Source: Acidobacteriota bacterium
Lineage (GTDB): Bacteria; Acidobacteriota; Blastocatellia; Pyrinomonadales; Pyrinomonadaceae
NCBI GenBank assembly: GCA_003222835.1
Contig: QHXE01000860.1
Location: 1-5,670, forward strand
Reading direction: 5' to 3'
Length of the DNA stretch: 5,670 bases
Under the pieces are notes generated by a model. It was not told where the DNA came from. It did no database searches and was given only the letters and a program-made list of their open reading frames with translations. Positions 1 to 4,882 of the stretch are shown here, in pieces (within the stretch, counting starts at the first letter, position 1; every line of letters starts with the position of its first letter). Both the position numbers and the translations under genes were made by a program.

Positions 1-91
1 CCGAATATCAAAGCAAGCGATCGTCTCATGCGATTAGAACCCTCCATAACTTCACGAAGGGCAATCGCAATGCCGACGGACGAAGACTCGG

Positions 92-123
92 AAAATAGAG
101 AAGGCGGCCGAGTCAGGGCCGCC
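92..123 (-). terminator. Rho-independent terminator of the radical SAM gene
   Basis: A 7-bp GC-only stem (GGCGGCC at 103-109 pairing with GGCCGCC at 117-123) encloses a 7-nt loop. Read on the minus strand it is followed by a U-rich stretch (TTCTCTATTTTC, 102 down to about 91). It begins about 28 nt after the stop codon of the minus-strand radical SAM gene, the expected place for its terminator. Read on the plus strand the tail is less U-rich, so use by a convergent gene to the left is possible but weaker. Confidence 0.75.
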
Positions 124-150
124 GTCATTCTATATGTGATTGATTGAGCT

Positions 151-1998
151 TTAAGCCGTTACTGAGTCCGCTTCATGCTGGTCGATCAGATACGGCGATA
201 CAGGTGGAAGCGGATTCTCGCTGTCTTCAGCAATGATCGCATTAATGATTGGCAAGCTCAGGGAATGCTTCTTCGGAATGTTAGGCACGTTGTGACCGGC
301 CGCGTAAACGGGATGGCGTTCGTTCTCTTCGTACCATTCTTTGAGATTCGCGGTCTTGTGCATGTTCTCGATGATCTGCCGCCAGCCAACGCCGGTGTTG
401 TAGGCGCAGAATGAGATTTCGCCTTCCTGGAACCACATGCCTTCAACACAAAGCACTCGCCAGTTGTCAGTAGTAGTGTCCTGACCCGCGCTCGTCATAC
501 GATCGTTACGGTCTGAATTCGAGTTGGTCGAAGATGGCTTGAACAAGTTGACGATCTGGGAAATCGGAAAACCTTCCGGCGCCTTGGCCGCATTGTAGTT
601 GCGCATGATGGCCATGCCGAGCTGCGCGTACGAAAGCTTCTTGCCGCGCGCGGTGTCGGTGATCACGGCCACGTCTTTCATGAACTGTTCATAGTTGAAG
701 AACTCGAATAGCGATTTGAATTCGCCTGTGTTGCGATTGACGACCGCCAGCGTGAAGATGCCGCAGTTCGGATGGCAATTGCACGATGACCAGCCCCACG
801 GCGCGTCGGCGCCCTGCAGCATGTCCATCACACTCGTAAAAGCTGAGTAAGACGAAAGTGGAAACCAATCGCGCAGCGGCTGCATCCGTCCGCCGAGCTG
901 ATCTTTCAGATCGTGCGTCATGCCGGCGAGGGTGTAACGCCACTTGGTGCGCAGCTCATCAGAAATATCTTCATCGCGACCGGTAAACGAAACCGGTTGG
1001 AAGGCGATGGTCTGCACTTTGTCGATATTTTTCGCGGCGAATTCGACGATCTGGCCAATCGCGTCGTTGTTGATGCTATTGACGATCGTGACAACCAGCG
1101 TGACTTTGATGCCGACGCTCGCGAGGTTTTCAATCGCGCGGACTTTGACATCAAACAGATTACCGACGCCGCGATGCTTGTTCTTTTCTTCGCCGACGCC
1201 GTCGAACTGTAGATAGACGCCGTGTTGCCCGGCGGCCTTGGCGGCTTTGCAAAACTCGATGTCTTCGGCAAAACGAATTCCATTAGTCGCGGCGAGGATG
1301 CGATAGAAACCAATCTTCTTTGCGTAAGCGACAGCGTCGAGGTAGTAAGGCGAGAGCGTCGGCTCCCCACCGGAAAAAAGAATGATGACCTGGCGCTTTG
1401 GTTTGAATGAGACCGCGCGATCCAAAATCGCTTTCGTATCTTCAAACGTCGGCTCGTGAACGTAACCAACCTGGTTCGCATCCATGAAGCACGGATTGCA
1501 CATCATGTTGCAGCGATTCGTCAGGTCGACAGTCAATACTGCGCCACGCCCAAACTTGATGTTCGACGTTCCGTGCTTATGAACGTTCGCATCTTCCGCC
1601 GCACGAAAATCGCGTCCAAAGAAAAGCGATTCAATTCTTTCCAAGAACGCGGGATCGGTGGCCATCACATCCGTGAACTCGCCGTGCTTCGGGCAAGTCT
1701 TGCGCATGATGACCTGGCCGTTCTCTTCCAGAATTTGTGCCTTAAGTTCACCCGGATGCTGATGCATCAGAGTCTCGAGCGTGGTCTCGCCTGAAATCAC
1801 CGCATCGCGCACTTCCTTCACGCAGCGCGGGCACAGCGAATCTGTTTCTCTGGGAAAACCTAACGGCGGTGCACTGCGTTCGTATGATTTCAGCAGCGGG
1901 CCCGGCGCCCAATTCGGGCGAATGGCTTCGCCTTCAGGCAAGCGACGATTGACGGATTGGAAAGCTTTCCAAGCTACATCGGAAAGGGCCGAAACCAC
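151..1998 (-). CDS. Radical SAM protein of the Tes-like (membrane-spanning/tetraether lipid synthase) group
   Basis: Seen: 615 residues. The radical SAM motif CNMMCNPC (Cys163, 167, 170) binds the [4Fe-4S] cluster that cleaves S-adenosylmethionine, and FSGGEP (208-213) is the SAM-contacting motif. The N-terminal CPRC (56-59) and CPKHG (102-106) form a rubredoxin-like metal site. CNCHPNC (406-412) plus Cys517 and Cys531 near the C-terminus are probable auxiliary cluster ligands. Known: this layout is that of archaeal Tes and its bacterial relatives, which couple lipid tails by C-C bond formation. Inferred: a cytoplasmic, membrane-associated enzyme making membrane-spanning or branched lipids; the substrate cannot be read from sequence. 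Odd: compared with my memory of relatives, about 20 residues, including a conserved Cys, are missing between MWFQ (521-524) and GEISF (526-530). The start is uncertain: GTG at 1998 lies 17 nt from the Shine-Dalgarno. The gene stands alone and ends at a terminator. Confidence 0.88.
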   Translation of the reverse strand: MVSALSDVAWKAFQSVNRRLPEGEAIRPNWAPGPLLKSYERSAPPLGFPRETDSLCPRCVKEVRDAVISGETTLETLMHQHPGELKAQILEENGQVIMRKTCPKHGEFTDVMATDPAFLERIESLFFGRDFRAAEDANVHKHGTSNIKFGRGAVLTVDLTNRCNMMCNPCFMDANQVGYVHEPTFEDTKAILDRAVSFKPKRQVIILFSGGEPTLSPYYLDAVAYAKKIGFYRILAATNGIRFAEDIEFCKAAKAAGQHGVYLQFDGVGEEKNKHRGVGNLFDVKVRAIENLASVGIKVTLVVTIVNSINNDAIGQIVEFAAKNIDKVQTIAFQPVSFTGRDEDISDELRTKWRYTLAGMTHDLKDQLGGRMQPLRDWFPLSSYSAFTSVMDMLQGADAPWGWSSCNCHPNCGIFTLAVVNRNTGEFKSLFEFFNYEQFMKDVAVITDTARGKKLSYAQLGMAIMRNYNAAKAPEGFPISQIVNLFKPSSTNSNSDRNDRMTSAGQDTTTDNWRVLCVEGMWFQEGEISFCAYNTGVGWRQIIENMHKTANLKEWYEENERHPVYAAGHNVPNIPKKHSLSLPIINAIIAEDSENPLPPVSPYLIDQHEADSVTA

Positions 1999-2015
1999 CT
2001 TCGAGATAAAAGCTT

Positions 2016-2020
2016 CTCCT
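2016..2020 (-). promoter_or_regulatory. Shine-Dalgarno AGGAG for the radical SAM gene
   Basis: AGGAG reads on the minus strand from 2020 to 2016. The nearest accepted in-frame start, GTG at 1998, is 17 nt away, which is too far for normal use. An in-frame ATC codon at 2007-2005 sits at the ideal 8-nt spacing. No in-frame ATG exists upstream or nearby. Either a rare ATC start is used or the GTG is used inefficiently. Confidence 0.45.
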
Positions 2021-2076
2021 CGGTTGATGCGCTTTCGAATTAAGACGCGCCGGAACGCCTCAAAGCTACAAGAAAC

Positions 2077-2156
2077 TTACGGTGTTAGAGTACCAACTTT
2101 AGTTGGGTCTTTTCTCATTAACCAAAAACCCGACTGAAGTCGCTGAACACCGTTAA
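2077..2156. repeat. Imperfect long inverted repeat (palindromic intergenic element)
   Basis: The arms CGGTGTT (2080-2086) and AACACCG (2146-2152) match perfectly, and TTA/TAA extends them outward. Inside, AGTTGGGT (2101-2108) pairs with ACCCGACT (2128-2135) over 8 bp with one wobble. Each arm also contains its own small hairpin: CCAAC-TTTA-GTTGG at 2093-2106 and CGAC-TGAA-GTCG at 2131-2142. The loop is about 19 nt. It lies upstream of both flanking genes, so it is unlikely to be a terminator for either. It resembles dispersed palindromic repeats that I recall from Acidobacteriota genomes, but copy number cannot be judged from one window. Confidence 0.6.
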
Positions 2157-2164
2157 TCCATGCC

Positions 2165-2239
2165 TTAAGATGGCGGCAGTCATGATAGTTTGGTGACACG
2201 GGGAACGCAAGACAAAAAAGCTCAGGGAGGCCGTCTTAA
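2165..2239. repeat. Weak inverted repeat
   Basis: TTAAGATGGC (2165-2174) and GCCGTCTTAA (2230-2239) are inverted complements over 10 positions with one G-T pair, separated by 55 nt. It follows directly on the larger palindrome. It may be the ends of a small degraded element or chance. No coding potential is visible inside. Confidence 0.25.
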
Positions 2240-2310
2240 CGAACTCTTGACGAAAAACACCAATGTTTCTGGTACCTCAGGCTGAATTCGGTTCGCCATT
2301 CGCAGGAAGC

Positions 2311-2500
2311 TTGTAGTACTATCTGGCCTCGCCTTATAGAGACTGTCAATGAGCACGCCCGGCAGATCAGTTTCGGAATTGACAGGGACGGGCGGGTTGT
2401 CGGCGACAGCGCATATCCCGAAGAGTCGTCAGTCTTGTGTCTGGAGCCGGGGGTGAGATTGCCCACGTCAAAGACGAAAAATTTCCCAAACCGCCGCGCA
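2311..2500 (+). pseudogene. lpxD: Decayed 5' fragment of lpxD
   Basis: This stretch aligns, with indels, to the start of the intact lpxD further right. The upstream TTGTAGTACTATCTGGCCTC (2311) matches the region at 4857. ATG at 2349 starts MSTPGRSVSEL, matching MNTPGNTVSDL of LpxD. After a frame change GTCGGCGAC recurs. After another, 2455-2484 matches 5000-5029 at 24 of 30 bases, all six differences being transitions, encoding EIAHVKDEKF against EIAYVEDEKL. At least two frameshifts and the loss of all sequence beyond about residue 55 mean it cannot make LpxD. Inferred: a relic of a duplication or of an older lpxD copy cut off when the adjoining Vps62/propeller unit arrived. An antisense reading frame here (2236-2559) is only its shadow. 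Confidence 0.75.
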
Positions 2501-2508
2501 AGTCTTTC

Positions 2509-2537
2509 TTGACACCAACCAGACGTGTGACTAGAAT
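2509..2537 (+). promoter_or_regulatory. Sigma70-type promoter for the Vps62-family gene
   Basis: TTGACA (2509-2514), a 17-nt spacer and TAGAAT (2532-2537) give a full -35 match, ideal spacing and a 5/6 match at -10. Transcription would begin near 2544, leaving a leader of about 200 nt before the ATG at 2743. It sits just past the visible end of the lpxD relic. Confidence 0.6.
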
Positions 2538-2543
2538 ACGCCC

Positions 2544-2742
2544 ACTCTTTATCCAGCAAAGAAAATAGCGATGTCGGTATTGCCGTTTGACGTTAGATTC
2601 TTAATGCCGTAGTCGTTCCTCGATTTTCTTCGAGCTTGGTTCGCCCGGAAAGGAGAACTCCAGTTAGAAGTGGACGCAATTTCCGCAAGCAGTGAACGCG
2701 GAACCTCGTTTCGTTCTCGGAAGCAGAAGGGAGAATAGAAAG
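2544..2742 (+). other. Untranslated leader with two mini-ORFs and a small hairpin
   Basis: No established RNA family is recognised. The leader contains a 13-codon ATG frame (2571-2612, MSVLPFDVRFLMP, no Shine-Dalgarno). It also has a 5-bp hairpin CTCGA-TTTTCT-TCGAG (2619-2634), and a 22-codon GTG frame (2670-2738) that ends 4 nt before the main ATG and has AGGAG at 2651-2655, 14 nt away. The mini-ORFs could couple translation but may be chance. Confidence 0.3.
2725..2733 (+). promoter_or_regulatory. Ribosome binding site deciding the ATG at 2743
   Basis: The purine-rich AGAAGGGAG ends 9 nt before the ATG at 2743. An in-frame GTG at 2692 would give a protein 17 residues longer but has no comparable site, and the extra residues show no Vps62 character. 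Confidence 0.65.
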
Positions 2743-4140
2743 ATGGCAAAGCTAAACAGGGCTGATCTAGACGGCGTAATCAGAAGATATGCGCCGCTGA
2801 TTTGTCTTCATCCAAGGGAGAAATATTTTCCGTGCTCGGTCGAGTGGTTTCTTGAACGAGCTAAACTACGTCGAAAAAGCGGTGGCGATGGAGTTCCGGT
2901 ATCAGTTTCTACCTTACCGACTCAGAATGTCGGCGAGGGCGAGTATTGGCTTGAATACCCAAACACCGACGAAGCCAAGTCTGGCAAGATGGACACTGCC
3001 CGCGCGTATGTTCACGCTCGTCTTGGATACGATGAAAGTTACACCGACCTTCAATATTGGTATTTCTATGCCTACAACGGGCCCGGGACCTCTAAAGTCG
3101 GTTCACTGGTTGCTGACACCGTCGTCAAATCGGGCGACGTTAATATGGCGCCCTTAGGAGAGCACTTCGGCGATTGGGAACACGTCACAATCAGAATCGA
3201 TAATTCTTCAAAGAACATGATCGGCTATTACCTCTCACAGCATAGCGACGGTGAGTGGGTTACGGGTGACGAGTTAAACCATCGGGACAAGCTCGCCCAG
3301 GATGCCGAGGTGCGATTACTAAATCCTGTGGGAAGGGACCAATTGATCGTGTATCCCTCACTCAACGGACATGGATTCTATCGCTGGAAAAACGCCCGCA
3401 ACTATTCGGAACACCGGAAGTACACGGCTGCCCACACCGGTGTGGAATTCCGTCTTTGCAACGACACTGATGACAGGGGCCCCAAGTTCGACACCGCCAA
3501 AAGTTGGCAGCTCGTCGCGGTTTCCCCTCCTCCCTATGCTGACTTTCTTGGGTCTGGCAAACCGACTGAACCCCGTTGGCTGAGCTATCCATATCGTTGG
3601 GGGCCAGAAGGCACTCAGACAACGCTTCAGCCTAATCATGTCAGGGAAATCCTTCAGGCCGCGTTTGGCGTCTTAGGGCTTGCAGTATCGGCTACTGTGG
3701 GACGTCTGGCAACCGAGCTTGCATTTCTTTACAAGAAGGTATGGGCCAGGAAGAAACCCAAACCACTCCATTCGTTGCCGAAGGGTACATATACTTCCAA
3801 GGCACCAACAATGGACTCTACCGGGTCCGCGATGATGGCAGCGGCACCCAGAGAATCGGTCGAACTAATGGTTCAGCTGGTAACGAGACCAGAGCTCAAC
3901 CAATTGTTTACAAAGGCTACGTCTATTTCCGCGGATCCAACAACGGACTTTATCGCGTGCGTGGAGACGGCAGCGGTTTTCAGCAAATCGGAGGCGGACT
4001 CGAAACCATTGCCGCGCCGTTCCTTTACAATGACTGGATCTATTTTCAGGGCACCAACAGCGGGCTCTATAGAGTGCGAATCGATGGCAGCCAATTCCAG
4101 CAAATCCGCGATTACGAGACAAAGTCTTCGCCGTTTGTAA
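2743..4140 (+). CDS. Vps62-family (DUF946-like) protein; real coding probably ends near 3740-3765
   Basis: Seen, numbering from ATG 2743: YAPLICLHPREKYFPCSVEW (16-35), YWYFYAYNGPG (105-115), GDWEHVTIRI (143-152), YYLSQHSDGEW (162-172), LIVYPSLNGHGFY (201-213) and PRWLSYPYRWGPEG (277-290). Known: this order of motifs is that of the Vps62 family, widespread in fungi, plants and bacteria, with no established biochemical activity. Residues 303-332 form a hydrophobic or amphipathic helix ending in a basic YKKVWARKK. There is no signal peptide. From about residue 335 the frame is an out-of-frame reading of the propeller repeats. It looks low-complexity and unlike any domain, and stops at 4140. The meaningful product is therefore either residues 1 to about 335 fused by a -1 shift to the propeller, or a separate protein whose last 125 residues overlap it. 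The promoter at 2509 and a good RBS serve it. Confidence 0.75.
   Translation: MAKLNRADLDGVIRRYAPLICLHPREKYFPCSVEWFLERAKLRRKSGGDGVPVSVSTLPTQNVGEGEYWLEYPNTDEAKSGKMDTARAYVHARLGYDESYTDLQYWYFYAYNGPGTSKVGSLVADTVVKSGDVNMAPLGEHFGDWEHVTIRIDNSSKNMIGYYLSQHSDGEWVTGDELNHRDKLAQDAEVRLLNPVGRDQLIVYPSLNGHGFYRWKNARNYSEHRKYTAAHTGVEFRLCNDTDDRGPKFDTAKSWQLVAVSPPPYADFLGSGKPTEPRWLSYPYRWGPEGTQTTLQPNHVREILQAAFGVLGLAVSATVGRLATELAFLYKKVWARKKPKPLHSLPKGTYTSKAPTMDSTGSAMMAAAPRESVELMVQLVTRPELNQLFTKATSISADPTTDFIACVETAAVFSKSEADSKPLPRRSFTMTGSIFRAPTAGSIECESMAANSSKSAITRQSLRRL
3739..3765 (+). other. Frame junction (-1) between the Vps62 domain and the propeller
   Basis: Upstream of 3739 the domain-like protein is read in the frame of ATG 2743. 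From about 3753 the propeller repeats are read one base back. The run AAGAAACCCAAACC (3751-3764) has three short homopolymers where a single-base loss would produce exactly this shift. No canonical X-XXY-YYZ slippery heptamer is in register here. The AAGAAGG just before ATG 3741 lies 1 nt from it, too near to be an efficient Shine-Dalgarno. Confidence 0.6.
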
Positions 4141-4607
4141 GCGATGAATGGGTGTACTTCCAGGGACGGGATAACGGTCTCTATAGGGTGCGCACCGACG
4201 GCAATGGCTTCCATCGAATTGGAGGCAACGAGACCTTGGCTACCCCCTCTGCGTCCAGCGGCTGGGTCTATTTTCGAGGAACCAACAACGGTCTCTATCG
4301 CGTACGCTTAGACGGAAGCGGCCCGCTACAGCGAATCGGTGAGAACTTTCAGGGCAACGGTTTTGAGGGACATTCGACGCTGTCTGCTCCGGTGGTTCAA
4401 GGCGATTGGGTCTACTTTCAGGGAACAAATAATGGGCTCTTTCGGACGCGCACTGATGGCAGTGTCTGGCATCAAATTGGAGGCCACGAGACCACTGCCG
4501 CTCCGTTCGTCGTCAATGAGAAGGTTTATTTTCGCGGGACGAACAAGAAACTCCTGATGGTGTCAACCGGCGACAGGCGGGAAGCAGCTGCCGGTGCCGG
4601 TCGCTGA
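3741..4607 (+). CDS. Seven-repeat beta-propeller (DUF5050/LRP1-like type), possibly the C-terminal half of the Vps62 protein
   Basis: Seen: seven repeats begin at residues 5, 49, 88, 126, 164, 212 and 250, mostly 38-39 residues apart (44 and 48 where loops are inserted). The consensus is ET-x-AAPF-x4-WVYFQGTNNGLYRVR followed by DGSGFQQIGG. Known: W-V/I-YF, G-LYR and DGS motifs at this spacing are blade strands of beta-propellers related to the DUF5050 and LDL-receptor YWTD-like folds, usually binding modules for proteins or glycans. Repeat seven stops after YFRGTNKKLLMV and lacks the DGS strand, ending in a short REAAAGAGR tail. There is no signal peptide or membrane segment. The first blade begins almost at ATG 3741, which has no usable RBS. 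I therefore think it is translated as a fusion with, or coupled to, the upstream Vps62 domain. The ligand is unknown. Confidence 0.75.
   Translation: MGQEETQTTPFVAEGYIYFQGTNNGLYRVRDDGSGTQRIGRTNGSAGNETRAQPIVYKGYVYFRGSNNGLYRVRGDGSGFQQIGGGLETIAAPFLYNDWIYFQGTNSGLYRVRIDGSQFQQIRDYETKSSPFVSDEWVYFQGRDNGLYRVRTDGNGFHRIGGNETLATPSASSGWVYFRGTNNGLYRVRLDGSGPLQRIGENFQGNGFEGHSTLSAPVVQGDWVYFQGTNNGLFRTRTDGSVWHQIGGHETTAAPFVVNEKVYFRGTNKKLLMVSTGDRREAAAGAGR
3753..4604 (+). repeat. Seven in-frame coding repeats of about 114-117 bp
   Basis: Unit starts are at 3753, 3885, 4002, 4116, 4230, 4374 and 4488. The best conserved DNA is the part coding YFQGTNNGLYRVR. Codons differ between units while the residues are kept, so the repeat is old or under protein-level selection, not a fresh tandem amplification. 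The last unit is incomplete. Confidence 0.85.
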
Positions 4608-4836
4608 GGACTAGACCCCAAAGCGAACGGCTTGCCTTTCTTGGGGGCCTGAACGATGCTCAGCCAAGCGCTGATCATATTGCAGGCCTCTTTTTGCCTG
4701 GGGACCCTGTGAACTTCTGGCTCCAACTCATTCGCAGTGGCCTTGGAACTGCACGGAGACGCGATCTTGCAAAAACGGAACGGTGTACTCGCTTTCTTTC
4801 ACGGCCCCTCTGAGAATACTCGATCTGAGAACACAG
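4608..4836. other. Spacer between the propeller gene and lpxD
   Basis: No gene is supported here. A possible terminator for the propeller gene is CCCCAA (4616-4621) pairing with TTGGGG (4641-4646), with AAGC/GCTT inside as an alternative stem, but no U-tract follows. A small CAGGC/GCCTG hairpin (4683-4687 and 4696-4700) has its T-run in the loop. Minus-strand frames here do not resemble any family I know. Confidence 0.35.
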
Positions 4837-4865
4837 TTCCTGAAATTCAGGCGGCGTTGTATTAT
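4837..4865 (+). promoter_or_regulatory. Weak candidate promoter of lpxD, with palindrome
   Basis: TATTAT (4860-4865) is a 5/6 match to the -10 box. At 17 nt upstream stands only a poor -35 (TTCCTG, 4837-4842). The perfect inverted repeat CCTGAA-A-TTCAGG (4839-4851) overlaps it and could be an operator. Initiation near 4872 would leave about 11 nt before the ATG, without a Shine-Dalgarno. Confidence 0.3.
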
Positions 4866-4882
4866 TTGACCTCGCATCTCTA

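Noticed and set aside
1..147. Plus-strand open frames at the left edge (3-98 and 1-147)
   Set aside because: Either could be the tail of a convergent gene, since 3-98 stops just before the hairpin at 103-123. They are too short and featureless to support.
918..1481. 187-codon minus-strand frame inside the radical SAM gene
   Set aside because: It reads the same strand in another frame, and the Arg/Ser-rich product is typical of an out-of-frame reading. The plus-strand frames over 175-1794 are also shadows.
2236..2559. 107-codon minus-strand frame sharing KFFVFD with the antisense of lpxD
   Set aside because: The shared string is the reverse complement of the lpxD relic and of lpxD itself, so it reflects the duplicated DNA and not a real protein family.
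2692..2742. Upstream GTG start for the Vps62 protein
   Set aside because: It has no ribosome binding site, while the ATG at 2743 has AGAAGGGAG at 9 nt.
3745..3765. Programmed -1 frameshift site
   Set aside because: No in-register X-XXY-YYZ heptamer, no upstream Shine-Dalgarno at stimulatory distance and no clear downstream stem-loop. An indel is simpler.
3766..4140. C-terminal 125 residues of the Vps62 frame as a real domain
   Set aside because: The sequence is the +1 reading of the propeller repeats, low in complexity and without recognisable motifs. The other frame is clearly the selected one.
3865..4214. Two minus-strand frames over the propeller
   Set aside because: They are antisense readings of coding repeats with no domain features.
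3753..4604. CRISPR-like periodicity
   Set aside because: The repeats are about 114-117 bp, in frame, and vary at wobble positions with no unique spacers. They encode propeller blades.
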